Below are positions 5,514 through 13,072 of a stretch of DNA of 13,072 nucleotides, one piece after another; position 1 is the stretch's first letter, and the number at the start of each line of letters is the position of its first letter. The notes under the pieces were generated by a model. It was not told where the DNA came from, searched no databases, and saw only the letters and a program-made list of their open reading frames with translations. The translations under genes and the position numbers were made by a program. Location: assembly GCA_946002345.1 (NCBI GenBank), contig CAMFZA010000021.1, positions 1 through 13,072 on the forward strand, given 5' to 3'. This DNA comes from an uncultured Phascolarctobacterium sp. (GTDB taxonomy: Bacteria; Bacillota; Negativicutes; Acidaminococcales; Acidaminococcaceae).

Positions 5514-7091
5514 CTATTTAATCGTTATACGGCCCTTACCGTAGGGATTAGCATATTCAGCAGCGTTTTTACCATTAAGATGCTTTTGCATATACTCAAT
5601 AATGGCATCCACATCAGAAATTTCACCATCCTTCAAAATCCTGCAGCCCTTGAACATGGTATTTCCATCGCCGCCGTCCTTTAAAACGTAGGTGGTACCG
5701 CCCACAGTATATGTTTTGTTAATATCCAAAGGCTTGCCCTCAATACGCACATCGCTAACGCGATAAATGCTGCCTATGCGATAAAAATTACCCTTTTCGT
5801 CCAACTGTACAGTAGAAGGGAGCTTGCTATTAATAGTATATTCCAGACCAGCCACCTGGAAGAAGGCACCGAATTCCTCAGGATAGTGGCTAGCTCCCAT
5901 TTCCAAGGCTTCCAAAATCTGTTCTCCCTTTGCTTCGACTACGGCGCACATACTACCAAAGGGGAAGGCCTCCAGCATGTCATTATAGGTAATTACACCC
6001 TGCTTGATTTCGTTACGAATGCTGCCACCGTTAACAAGTACCACATCACAGCCAAGCACAGCTTTGTAGGCATCCGTAACAAAATCAGCTAAGCTGCATT
6101 CACTATTACGCACCAAGCGTTCTCCGGTCTTGGGGTCATTACTGCGTAGCTGCACCAGTGCCTCGCCAACAGGCTGCTGCAGCAGGGGCTCGTACTTGGC
6201 TATTTCCCGGGAAATAACCTTTTGCACCTTAGCATTATCGCCACCATCTGCTTTAATCAGGGTGCTGGTAATTTTGCCATCCGTGCCAATCACAATCTGG
6301 CCTACCGTCTTAAGCTTAGTGCCTGTTTGGGTAATGATCACATCCTTGCCCACGTAATTCTTCACGTGCTTACCCTGAATTCTTTCGTGAGAATGCCCAT
6401 CGATAATGGCATCAACACCACGGGTATTGGCAGCAACGCTTTCGCTATTCCAATATTCAATAGAGCCGTTAAGACCTAAATGACCAACTAAAAATACATA
6501 ATCCGCACCGTTCTCACGTGCAGCATTAATGGATTTTTGCAGCGCCTTATACAGCTTACACCCTGTTTTGTCCTCGTTAAATCCATAAAGATAATTTCCC
6601 TGCCCATCCTGGAAGAAGGCCGGCGTGGAGGAAATCAAGGTTCCCGGCGTTGTTGCGCCCACAAAGGCTACCTTGGTATCCCCAAACTGCAGCATTTTAT
6701 AGGCAGGTAGGGCTAGCTTCTTGGTGCGCAAGTCCTCAAAGTTAGCACTGTAATATCCGGACTTGAGCTTTTTATTGAGCTGCCAAAAGCGCTCCATGCC
6801 ATAATCAAATTCGTGATTACCGGGAATAGCAAAATCGTAGCCTGCCGCATTCAGCATATTAATCACGGCCTCACCCTTGGAAAGCTTGCCGATGGGTGCG
6901 CCCTGCACCGCGTCGCCCGCGTCTACCAAGGCCACATAAGGTGTTTTTTGCAGTGCATTCTGCTTCATTTGGGCTACTGTGGCCAGTCCTAGATTATCGT
7001 TGACGCCACAATGCATGTCGTTCGTATGCAGAATCACAATTTCCTTATCCGCAGCCCAAGCATAAAGCGGTGCTGCCATAGTCAGGCCCAC
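5514..7091 (-). CDS. Secreted 5'-nucleotidase / metallophosphatase (UshA/YfkN type)
   Basis: A two-domain enzyme, 525 residues from the GTG at 7091. The N-terminal metallophosphoesterase domain has the full metal-site series: HTND25-M-H27, DAGD60, GN92-H93-E, GH204-LG and GH233-S-H235. The C-terminal 5'-nucleotidase domain has VNGGSIRNEIKQGVITYNDM, the substrate-site region, and GGTTYVLKDGGDGN near the end. It would remove phosphate from nucleotides or related compounds outside the membrane. The annotated start is poor: GTG gives a stunted leader (MGLTMAAPLYAWA) and has no ribosome binding site. The same frame upstream reads QKQWKKGLLACLTVG, an ideal signal-peptide start, preceded at 7131-7133 by AGG instead of ATG, six bases after GGAGG. 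The start codon therefore seems mutated or misread. The gene also contains the Noc-site palindrome at 6202-6215. Confidence 0.85.
   Translation of the reverse strand: MGLTMAAPLYAWAADKEIVILHTNDMHCGVNDNLGLATVAQMKQNALQKTPYVALVDAGDAVQGAPIGKLSKGEAVINMLNAAGYDFAIPGNHEFDYGMERFWQLNKKLKSGYYSANFEDLRTKKLALPAYKMLQFGDTKVAFVGATTPGTLISSTPAFFQDGQGNYLYGFNEDKTGCKLYKALQKSINAARENGADYVFLVGHLGLNGSIEYWNSESVAANTRGVDAIIDGHSHERIQGKHVKNYVGKDVIITQTGTKLKTVGQIVIGTDGKITSTLIKADGGDNAKVQKVISREIAKYEPLLQQPVGEALVQLRSNDPKTGERLVRNSECSLADFVTDAYKAVLGCDVVLVNGGSIRNEIKQGVITYNDMLEAFPFGSMCAVVEAKGEQILEALEMGASHYPEEFGAFFQVAGLEYTINSKLPSTVQLDEKGNFYRIGSIYRVSDVRIEGKPLDINKTYTVGGTTYVLKDGGDGNTMFKGCRILKDGEISDVDAIIEYMQKHLNGKNAAEYANPYGKGRITIK
6202..6215. 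promoter_or_regulatory. Noc binding site (NBS), perfect consensus
   Basis: ATTTCCCGGGAAAT is a perfect 14-bp palindrome (16 bp with flanking T/A) and is identical to the consensus Noc binding site known from Bacillus subtilis. It lies within the nucleotidase coding frame (codons for V-I-S-R-E-I-A), 1.1 kb beyond the stop of noc. Because noc here has Noc-type specificity residues, the site is likely used to load Noc onto DNA. It is the only exact copy I found in the window, and I saw no parS-like TGTTTCACGTGAAACA. Confidence 0.75.
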
Positions 7092-7130
7092 AGTTAAGCA
7101 GGCAAGTAAACCCTTTTTCCATTGCTTTTG

Positions 7131-7150
7131 CCTAAGCTACCTCCTCACAG
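7131..7150 (-). promoter_or_regulatory. Ribosome binding site and lost start codon of the nucleotidase gene
   Basis: On the minus strand the sequence reads GAGGAGGTAGCTTAGG. GGAGG is followed after six bases by AGG (7133-7131), in frame with the nucleotidase signal peptide. An ATG at this place would give MQKQWKKGLLACLTVG..., a normal Sec signal. No other in-frame ATG, GTG or TTG lies between here and GTG 7091. An out-of-frame ATG at 7123-7121 would join the frame if the A5 run at 7114-7118 were one base shorter, but it stands 17 bases from the GGAGG. Confidence 0.55.
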
Positions 7151-7282
7151 ATAATCCTAATATAATACTTTCTCAAATAATCCTCGTCCTGGAAAGCCGT
7201 TGCCAGCCTTGCTAGATATCTTCTAAAAAATAACAATTATAAAAATATCTGCTAAGATATTCTTCTCTAGCTGCATTATAGC

Positions 7283-7322
7283 AAAAAATCCCCACCCCAA
7301 TACAGAATTTGAGGTAGGGATT
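7283..7322 (-). terminator. Rho-independent terminator of noc
   Basis: On the minus strand AATCCCTACC (7322-7313) pairs with GGTGGGGATT (7296-7287), with one G-U pair in ten, followed by a run of T to 7283. It starts 9 bases after the noc stop and ends the origin-proximal block. Confidence 0.85.
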
Positions 7323-7330
7323 AAATTTTT

Positions 7331-8215
7331 TTAGAATAAAGGCTTGCTATTGCCTCCCTTAGGCTTCTTTTGATTCTTGATACGTAGAGACACGATAACC
7401 TCGTCCCCCTCGATAGTTTGCTCCATATTACAGGGAATGCCCACATCCTTAATCGCGTTCACAACCTGCTTAATACTATTCAAGTAAATGCGCACATCGT
7501 TCACGATTACAAGACGCTTCTTTTTCTCCTGCTGTTTATCCGCAAGCAGCTTAGCAATGTATTCATCAGTCTGGCGCACGCTATAGCCACGCTTAATGAT
7601 GATGTCCAGAACCTCTAAGCGTTGCGCTTCATCATCAATTTTCAGCAGAGCCCGGGCGTGACGCTCACTCAATTCGTGCTCCACCAAGAGCTTGCGCACG
7701 TCGCTAGAAAGGCGCAATAAGCGCAGCTTATTGGCAATGGTGGACTGCTTTTTGCCCACTCTAGCGGCCATAGCCTCTTGAGTTAGGTGGAACTGCTCCA
7801 TGAGCTGCTCATAGCCCTCGGCCTCTTCTAAAAAGTGCAGGTCTTCCCGCTGTAAATTTTCGATTAAGGCTATCTCGGCAATTTGCTGGGAGGTGTATTC
7901 ACTAATGATTACAGGCACCTCGGTCAGCTTAGCCATGCGACTGGCACGTAAGCGACGTTCACCGGCAATCAGCAAGTAGCGTCCATCCTCGGCGGGAGCC
8001 ACCAAAAGGGGCTGCAGCACACCAAATTGAGCAATGGAGCTGGCTAAATCAGCCAAGGCTTCATCGTCAAAGGTTTTGCGGGGCTGGTAGGGATTGGGAA
8101 AGATTTGGTCAATAGGTACTTTGACCACCTTTACTTCATTGACTGCTTTGTTTTCTCCTAAAGCGCCAAAATCAGCATCCAATACAGAAAAGCCATCATC
8201 TACAATCATCTTCAT
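7331..8215 (-). CDS. noc: Nucleoid occlusion protein Noc (ParB family)
   Basis: The protein has 294 residues, against about 283 for B. subtilis Noc. The N-terminal CTP-binding ParB fold has NPYQPRKTF (41-49), GERRLRAS (85-92) and ENLQRED (119-125). The HTH is LTQEAMAARVGKKQSTIANK, followed by the SERHARAL helix. At the four positions reported to decide ParB versus Noc DNA choice, this protein has Q157, K163, R168 and R185; Noc has Q, K, K, R and ParB R, T, A, G (from memory). It therefore reads as Noc, and an exact Noc site lies 1.1 kb away. The place directly after rsmG is the known noc location. The N-terminus (MKMIVDDGFSVLDADFG) is acidic and not the cationic amphipathic helix that anchors Bacillus Noc to the membrane. 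The start may be the ATG at 8215 or 8209, since the G-rich binding site fits either. It begins 9 bases after the rsmG stop. Confidence 0.85.
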   Translation of the reverse strand: MKMIVDDGFSVLDADFGALGENKAVNEVKVVKVPIDQIFPNPYQPRKTFDDEALADLASSIAQFGVLQPLLVAPAEDGRYLLIAGERRLRASRMAKLTEVPVIISEYTSQQIAEIALIENLQREDLHFLEEAEGYEQLMEQFHLTQEAMAARVGKKQSTIANKLRLLRLSSDVRKLLVEHELSERHARALLKIDDEAQRLEVLDIIIKRGYSVRQTDEYIAKLLADKQQEKKKRLVIVNDVRIYLNSIKQVVNAIKDVGIPCNMEQTIEGDEVIVSLRIKNQKKPKGGNSKPLF

Positions 8216-8224
8216 CCCCCTCGT

Positions 8225-8962
8225 CTATTTGCTGCCCAAGGGCTGCTTTTCCGGCGTCCCCGCTTTACGAGGATACTGTGCCGGGGTAGCTTTAATTTTA
8301 CTTATTTTAATTATAGCACGTCCATCATCAAGTCCGGGTAATTTTACTGGCTCCGCAGTAAGAATCTTGCCACCAAGAATTTTTACTGCCTCCGTACCCT
8401 CTGCAATTTCCTCAACATATTTGCTACCCTTAAGAGCAATAAAACGACCACCCTTTTTGACTAAGGGCAGGCAGTACTCTGATAGCACGCTGAGACGAGC
8501 CACGGCACGAGCAGTAACCAAATCATATTTTTCTCGATGCTTGCTGTTTTTACCTGCATCCTCTGCCCGCAAATGCTCGCAACGGATGTATTTTAAGCCT
8601 AAAGCATCAATTACCTGCTGCAGGAACTTCAAGCGCTTGCCCAAGGAATCGATAAGAGTTACCTTCAGCTCCGGGCAATAGATTTTTAAGGGTACTCCCG
8701 GAAAGCCTGCACCCGTGCCCACATCAGCCAGAGTTTTACCAATCATATCCTCATCATAAGCCAGCAGGCTATCAATCATATGCTTCACAGCGACCTCCTC
8801 CGGCTCCGTAATAGCAGTCAGATTCATCACCTTATTGGTTTCCACCAAAAGCTCATAGTACTTAGTGAATTGCTCCAGCTGCTGCTCCGTAAACTTTAGG
8901 CCTGCATCAGCACCACGAGCAGCCAAAATTTCAGCAAAGCTTTGCTCTACATTTGCACTCAT
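8225..8962 (-). CDS. rsmG: 16S rRNA (guanine-527-N7)-methyltransferase RsmG
   Basis: The protein has 245 residues, usual for the family. It shows the N-terminal N-K-V-M-N-L-T-A-I segment (43-51), the SAM-binding glycine loop [15 protein letters not shown] (80-94), [15 protein letters not shown] (103-117), and TARAVARL (150-157), all characteristic of RsmG/GidB. It methylates N7 of G527 in the 530 loop of 16S rRNA; loss in other bacteria gives low-level streptomycin resistance. Its ATG overlaps the mnmG stop in ATGA (8959-8962), so translation of the two is probably coupled. The final segment (about 225-245) is Pro/Lys-rich and variable in the family. Confidence 0.97.
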   Translation of the reverse strand: MSANVEQSFAEILAARGADAGLKFTEQQLEQFTKYYELLVETNKVMNLTAITEPEEVAVKHMIDSLLAYDEDMIGKTLADVGTGAGFPGVPLKIYCPELKVTLIDSLGKRLKFLQQVIDALGLKYIRCEHLRAEDAGKNSKHREKYDLVTARAVARLSVLSEYCLPLVKKGGRFIALKGSKYVEEIAEGTEAVKILGGKILTAEPVKLPGLDDGRAIIKISKIKATPAQYPRKAGTPEKQPLGSK

Positions 8963-10842
8963 TGGTCCTGCTCCCTTCTGCGCTTCAGCTCCAGCGCAAT
9001 CATCAGTACACTAATATCCGCAGGAGACACACCGCTGATACGGGAGGCTTGGCCAATATTAGTAGGGCGCACCTTGTCCAGCTTCTCCGCTGCCTCGCTG
9101 GACAGCTCCTTAATAGCATGATAATCCATATCCTCCGGCAGACGCTTATTTTCCAGCTTCATAAAGCGTTCCACTTCCTGGCGCTGCTTGGCAATATAAC
9201 CCTCGTATTTGGCAAAGATTTCGGTTTGCTCCGCTACCTCATCATTCAGCTCAGGCAAAGCAAAGGCCTCCTGCAGCTTAGCATAGGTAATTTCCTTGCG
9301 ACGGAGCAAATCCAGCATATTGGTGCCTGTGCGCAAAGGTGTACTGCCCATAGCTACCAGCTTAGCGTTGTTTTCCTCGCTGGGAGCTAAATTCATTTTG
9401 CCTATCTCACTAAGAGCACGCTCAATGGCGCTACGCTTATTGGTAAAACGTTCATAGCGAGCATCATCTACTAAGCCAATCTGGCGCCCCTTTTCTGTCA
9501 AGCGCAAATCCGCATTATCCTGACGCAGCAGCAGGCGATATTCCGCTCTGGATGTCATCATGCGATAAGGCTCGTTAGTGCCCTTAGTAACCAAATCATC
9601 TATCAAAACACCCATATAGGCTTCGTCACGGCGCAGCACCAAGGGCTCCCGACCTTGAATTTTCATCATGGCATTAATACCAGCCATCAAGCCTTGAGCT
9701 GCTGCCTCCTCATAGCCACTGGTACCATTGGACTGACCTGCGCTAAATAAGCCGCTAATAGCTTTATGCTCTAAGGAGTACTTTAGCTGCAGGGGATTTA
9801 AGCAATCATAATCAATGGCATAGCCAGCACGCATCATTTTGCAATGCTCTAGACCAGGAATGGTCTGCATAAATTGCAGCTGCACATGGGCAGGCAGAGA
9901 AGAACTCATGCCCTGCACGTACATTTCGTTGGTGCTGCGACCCTCAGGCTCAATAAAAAGCTGGTGTCGATCCTTATTGGCAAAGCGCACAATCTTAGAT
10001 TCAATGGAAGGACAGTAGCGCGGTCCCACACCCTCAATCATACCATTAAACATGCCAGACAAATGCAGATTAGCTCTAATAATCTTATGCGTCTCTTCAT
10101 TGGTGTAGGTCAGATAGCAAGGCACCTGCTCCCTAGTTTTAAGCTCACTCATGAAGGAAAAATTGCGAACCTCGCTATCACCATATTGGGGCTCCATTTT
10201 GCTGTAATCTAGACTGCGTGCGTCGATACGAGCCGGGGTGCCCGTTTTAAAGCGCATCAGCTCTACCCCATGCTCCAGAAGGGAAGCAGATAATTTTTGT
10301 GCACTACGCAAACCATTGGGGCCACATTCATAATTGACCTGACCGTAAACAATGCGTCCCCTCAAGTAGGTGCCCGTAGCTAAAATTACACATTTTGCCT
10401 CAAAAACCTCACCAGTTTCTGCTTCTACACCTACCACCTGGCCATTTTCCACCAGCAGCTTATCAATCATCAGCTGCTTGAGCTCCAAATTATCCTGCTC
10501 CTCAACAATCTTTTTCATCAAGGTGTGATAATAGGGCTTATCCTCCTGACCGCGCAAGGCATGCACAGCATACCCCTTGCCCGTATTCAAAAGGCGCATT
10601 TGGATGCAGGCCAAGTCAGCGCTAATACCCATCTGACCACCTAAAGCATCCAGCTCACGCACTAAATGACCCTTGGCCGGACCGCCAATAGAAGGATTAC
10701 AGGGCATTAAGGCCACATTATCCAAGGATAGGGTGGCCAAGAGGGTTTTGCCGCCCAGTCGTGCTGCCGCCAAGGCAGCCTCCACACCGGCATGACCTGC
10801 ACCCACCACGATAACGTCAAAGGAATCGGTAATATAACTCAT
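8959..10842 (-). CDS. mnmG: tRNA uridine 5-carboxymethylaminomethyl modification enzyme MnmG (GidA)
   Basis: The protein has 627 residues from [20 protein letters not shown]; the Rossmann FAD loop GAGHAG is at residues 14-19. Further family marks are [48 protein letters not shown] and [15 protein letters not shown], then [20 protein letters not shown] and the C-terminal helical MnmE/tRNA-binding part. With MnmE it installs the cmnm5 (or nm5) group on U34 of tRNAs reading NNA/NNG codons, using FAD and methylene-tetrahydrofolate. The frame is open to 10941, but the usual family start is the ATG at 10842. That start also leaves a normal 25-base gap after mnmE, while the longer reading would overlap it. 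The ribosome binding site (GAGAGAAG) is moderate. Confidence 0.97.
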   Translation of the reverse strand: MSYITDSFDVIVVGAGHAGVEAALAAARLGGKTLLATLSLDNVALMPCNPSIGGPAKGHLVRELDALGGQMGISADLACIQMRLLNTGKGYAVHALRGQEDKPYYHTLMKKIVEEQDNLELKQLMIDKLLVENGQVVGVEAETGEVFEAKCVILATGTYLRGRIVYGQVNYECGPNGLRSAQKLSASLLEHGVELMRFKTGTPARIDARSLDYSKMEPQYGDSEVRNFSFMSELKTREQVPCYLTYTNEETHKIIRANLHLSGMFNGMIEGVGPRYCPSIESKIVRFANKDRHQLFIEPEGRSTNEMYVQGMSSSLPAHVQLQFMQTIPGLEHCKMMRAGYAIDYDCLNPLQLKYSLEHKAISGLFSAGQSNGTSGYEEAAAQGLMAGINAMMKIQGREPLVLRRDEAYMGVLIDDLVTKGTNEPYRMMTSRAEYRLLLRQDNADLRLTEKGRQIGLVDDARYERFTNKRSAIERALSEIGKMNLAPSEENNAKLVAMGSTPLRTGTNMLDLLRRKEITYAKLQEAFALPELNDEVAEQTEIFAKYEGYIAKQRQEVERFMKLENKRLPEDMDYHAIKELSSEAAEKLDKVRPTNIGQASRISGVSPADISVLMIALELKRRREQDQ

Positions 10843-10867
10843 AATTGCTTCTCTCTCATCAACTTTC

Positions 10868-12247
10868 TTATTTACCAATACAGAAGCGGGAGAAGATTTC
10901 GTTAATAATCTCATCCTGCACCGTATCACCAGTAATTTCACCTAATAAATCAATGGCGTTGCGCACATCAATCTCTATGCAATCGTAAGGCAGCAAAGCA
11001 GTCGCTGCCTCCCCAGCCTCCGCTAGGGCTTCCCCAGCTTCCCCCACCACACCCTCCAGACCAGCATTTTGTACATAAGCACCATCACTTAATGTACCCT
11101 CGCTGCCATATACATAATTCTTCAGCCAAGCACTGAAATCCTCCACTCCGGTCAGTGTTTTTGCAGATAAGGTCATAACCTTATTCCTGCCAAAGCGCTC
11201 CTGCAGGGCTGCCAAATCCACTGCCAGGCCAAGATCGCTTTTATTAACAATGATTACACAGGGCTTACCACTGGCCGCAGCCAAGATTCCTTCATCCTCC
11301 TCGGTCAGACCCTGACTACCATCCACAACACAAATTACTAACTCTGCATCCTGCAATAATTGACGGCTTTTTTCCACGCCAATCTTTTCTACAAAATCAT
11401 CCGTACTGCGAATACCAGCTGTATCTGCCAAAACCAGCGGAACACCATCCAATAAAAGCTGCTCTTCAATAACATCCCTAGTTGTACCTGCGTACTGGGA
11501 GACAATAGCTCTATCCTCCTTCAAAAGGGCGTTGAGCAGGCTGGACTTGCCCACATTAGGCTTACCCACAATAGCTGTGCGCAATCCCTCCCGTAAAATC
11601 TTGCCTGTATGAGCATGGTCTAAAAGCTTATCGATAGCTGTACAACAGCTGTCTACGCTTTGCTGCACTTTGGCATAGGTTACATCCTCAATATCCTCTT
11701 CAGGATAATCAATAACCGCTTCTAAATTCACCACCACATCTACCAAAGCACTGCGCAATCCCCGTAGCTCCCGTGCCAGCTGCCCCTGCTGCTGGCGTGC
11801 TGCCAGCTTCAGGCTGGCCTCACTGCGGGAACGAATAATATCCATAACGGCCTCGGCTTGAGTCAAGTCAATACGTCCATTTAAAAAGGCTCGTTTAGTA
11901 AATTCACCAGCCTCCGCAGGTCTGGCTCCAGCAGCATAGGTAAGTGCCAGAATCTTGTGCAAGGACTGCAGGCCGCCGTGACACTGAATTTCAACTACAT
12001 CCTCCGCTGTATAGGAACGGGGACCACGCATAAAAACGGCCAAAACCTCATCCACTAAGCTACCGTCCACATCAAAAACATGGCCATAAACCATGGTATT
12101 TACAGGATATGCTCCTAAAGCTTTTCCGGAAGCTGCCTTAAACATACTCTCTCCTACTGCTAGAGCATGCTCGCCGCTAATACGCACAATGCCTACCGCA
12201 CCTTCTCCTAAAGCAGTGATAACGGCGCTAATAGTTTCCTCTGCCAT
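10868..12247 (-). CDS. mnmE: tRNA modification GTPase MnmE (TrmE)
   Basis: The protein has 459 residues, normal for the family. The N-terminal folate-binding domain begins [20 protein letters not shown]. The helical domain surrounds a G domain with P-loop GKPNVGKSS (228-236), GTTRD (254-258), DTAGIR (275-280) and NKSD (335-338). It ends in the diagnostic FCIGK (455-459), whose Cys is important for the reaction. It works with MnmG on U34 of tRNA. The stretch about 389-420 ([20 protein letters not shown]...) is unusual: many homologues have N-x-R-H here, and this copy has an Ala/Glu/Gly-rich repeat. GGGAGGGG precedes the ATG. A terminator separates it from jag, so it likely has its own promoter or depends on readthrough. 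Confidence 0.97.
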   Translation of the reverse strand: MAEETISAVITALGEGAVGIVRISGEHALAVGESMFKAASGKALGAYPVNTMVYGHVFDVDGSLVDEVLAVFMRGPRSYTAEDVVEIQCHGGLQSLHKILALTYAAGARPAEAGEFTKRAFLNGRIDLTQAEAVMDIIRSRSEASLKLAARQQQGQLARELRGLRSALVDVVVNLEAVIDYPEEDIEDVTYAKVQQSVDSCCTAIDKLLDHAHTGKILREGLRTAIVGKPNVGKSSLLNALLKEDRAIVSQYAGTTRDVIEEQLLLDGVPLVLADTAGIRSTDDFVEKIGVEKSRQLLQDAELVICVVDGSQGLTEEDEGILAAASGKPCVIIVNKSDLGLAVDLAALQERFGRNKVMTLSAKTLTGVEDFSAWLKNYVYGSEGTLSDGAYVQNAGLEGVVGEAGEALAEAGEAATALLPYDCIEIDVRNAIDLLGEITGDTVQDEIINEIFSRFCIGK

Positions 12248-12279
12248 GTGCGCCCCTCCCTTCTTTATACAGAATAAAA

Positions 12280-12309
12280 TATAACCCAGTATCTTGCTAC
12301 TGGGTTATA
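12280..12309 (-). terminator. Rho-independent terminator between jag and mnmE
   Basis: TATAACCCAGTA (12280-12291) and TACTGGGTTATA (12298-12309) pair perfectly around a 6-base loop. On the minus strand the stem is followed by TTTTATT. It begins 6 bases after the jag stop and so ends or weakens the upstream transcript before mnmE. Confidence 0.8.
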
Positions 12310-12314
12310 AGCTT

Positions 12315-13072
12315 TTATTTTTTCAATTCAATTACTACATGACGATAAGGATCATCGCCCTCGCTAAGGGTCGTAACCCGGCGATCGCCCTGCAGGGCCA
12401 TATGGATAATCTTGCGTTCATGAGGGTTCATAGGTTCCAAAGCAACACGTTCGCCAGTGCGCTTTACCTTATCAGCTAAACGATTAGCCAGACGGGTGAG
12501 AGTTTCGATACGGCGGTCACGATAATCCTCCACATCAATAATCACACGCACACGCTCACTGCTATTTTTATTGGCTACCAAATTAGTTAGGTATTGCAGG
12601 CTATCCAAGGTTTGGCCATGCTTGCCAATCAGGATACCCATATCATCACCATGCAGCTTAAAGGTTACACTGCCATCATTTTTATTGATGAACTTTTCCA
12701 TAACCACATTAATCTTCATAGCATTGAAGACCTTTTGCAGGAATTCCTTCGCTGCATTGACGGACTCATCATTTACAGCATATTTACGGGGCTCACGAGC
12801 AGGGCGCTCGCTCTTTTCACCCTTCATCGACTCCAGAGTAGAAATCGCAGAATCAACAGCCTGCTCCTTGGCAGCAGCTGCCTTTTTGCTCAGCTCCTCA
12901 GCTGCATCTGCTGCTTGCTCCTTCAACTCATCAGCCTTTTTAGAAATATTCTTAGAAACAGTGCTTACTGCAATATTGGTTGCTTCCTTAACTGCACTAA
13001 CGGCTTCGCTTGCAGCCTCGCTAAAGGTTTTTTCTGAAGCCTCCACAGCTTCAACCTTCTTATCCTCAGCAG
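12315..13072 (-). CDS. jag: RNA-binding protein Jag/KhpB, N-terminus outside the window
   Basis: The frame is open to the right edge, so the start and the N-terminal Jag_N domain are not seen. The visible part begins with an Ala/Lys/Glu/Ser-rich linker that looks like a long helix or coiled coil. A type II KH domain follows with GILIGKHGQTLDSLQYLTNL (GKHG loop), then an R3H domain with R-x-x-x-H as NPHERKIIH. Jag/KhpB partners with KhpA in other Firmicutes and affects cell elongation and division through RNA binding. The gene usually follows yidC (spoIIIJ), which would lie to the right. A GTG at 13044-13046 could be read as a start, but it lies inside the linker and has no ribosome binding site. 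Confidence 0.95.
   Translation of the reverse strand, partial: AEDKKVEAVEASEKTFSEAASEAVSAVKEATNIAVSTVSKNISKKADELKEQAADAAEELSKKAAAAKEQAVDSAISTLESMKGEKSERPAREPRKYAVNDESVNAAKEFLQKVFNAMKINVVMEKFINKNDGSVTFKLHGDDMGILIGKHGQTLDSLQYLTNLVANKNSSERVRVIIDVEDYRDRRIETLTRLANRLADKVKRTGERVALEPMNPHERKIIHMALQGDRRVTTLSEGDDPYRHVVIELKK

Noticed and set aside
6816..6829. Second Noc-site-like sequence (ATTACCGGGAAT)
   Set aside because: It is two bases short of the consensus spacing and mismatched, so it does not qualify.
7210..7269. AT-rich near-repeats (GCTAGATATCTTCT and GCTAAGATATTCTTCT) upstream of the nucleotidase gene
   Set aside because: The copies are imperfect and in AT-rich DNA; I cannot tell an operator from chance.
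8094..8681. Open frame of 195 codons on the plus strand across noc and rsmG
   Set aside because: It lies antisense to two highly conserved genes and has no family signature or ribosome binding site.
8953..9390. Open frame of 145 codons on the plus strand opposite mnmG
   Set aside because: It is antisense to conserved coding sequence with no supporting signal.
12594..13037. Open frame of 147 codons on the plus strand opposite jag
   Set aside because: It is antisense to the KH domain and linker; Leu/Cys-rich content is what a Lys/Glu/Ala-rich gene gives on the other strand.
1..13072. CRISPR arrays, tRNA or rRNA genes, and riboswitches
   Set aside because: No regularly spaced repeats, cloverleaf-like sequence or recognisable riboswitch core was seen on either strand.

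Overview
The window looks like the origin-proximal region of a Bacillota (Firmicutes) chromosome. The right half carries the conserved oriC-flanking block jag-mnmE-mnmG-rsmG-noc, all on the minus strand, in the order known from Bacillus and many other Firmicutes. A lipoprotein solute-binding protein, a UshA-like nucleotidase and mid-40s %GC suit a gut-type Bacillota, possibly of the Negativicutes. That last placement is inference; no rRNA or tRNA gene is present to settle it.

Layout. (1) 1-294: the C-terminal end of a large serine recombinase with a DUF4368-type tail, clearly more GC-rich than the rest, followed by a perfect 12-bp hairpin. This is probably the right edge of an integrated mobile element. 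(2) 295-1521: AT-rich DNA holding two small minus-strand genes, an exported 108-residue protein of unknown function and an HTH-only LuxR/GerE-type regulator. A palindrome between them has the same arms and spacing as the classical lux box. (3) 1522-5385: a plus-strand set of three. It has a lipoprotein solute-binding protein interrupted by an in-frame TAG, a two-TM membrane regulator with an extracytoplasmic sensor and a cytoplasmic LuxR-type HTH, and a secreted L,D-transpeptidase. A strong terminator closes it. No ABC permease or ATPase accompanies the binding protein, so sensing is more likely than transport. (4) 5514-7133: a convergent secreted 5'-nucleotidase/metallophosphatase whose start codon appears damaged. 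(5) 7331-13072: noc, rsmG, mnmG, mnmE and the C-terminal part of jag. Terminators lie after noc and between jag and mnmE.

How the parts fit. MnmE and MnmG jointly modify the tRNA wobble uridine. RsmG methylates 16S rRNA. Jag/KhpB is an RNA-binding protein linked to elongation and division control. The ParB-family protein carries Noc-type, not ParB-type, DNA-specificity residues. A perfect copy of the Noc binding site (ATTTCCCGGGAAAT) lies 1.1 kb away inside the nucleotidase gene, which supports Noc function independently. The usual soj-parB pair does not follow noc; accessory genes do.

The best leads are: the Noc/NBS pairing; the binding protein plus membrane-tethered LuxR regulator as a possible one-component extracellular sensing system, with its TAG interruption; and the lux-box-like palindrome beside the HTH-only LuxR gene.
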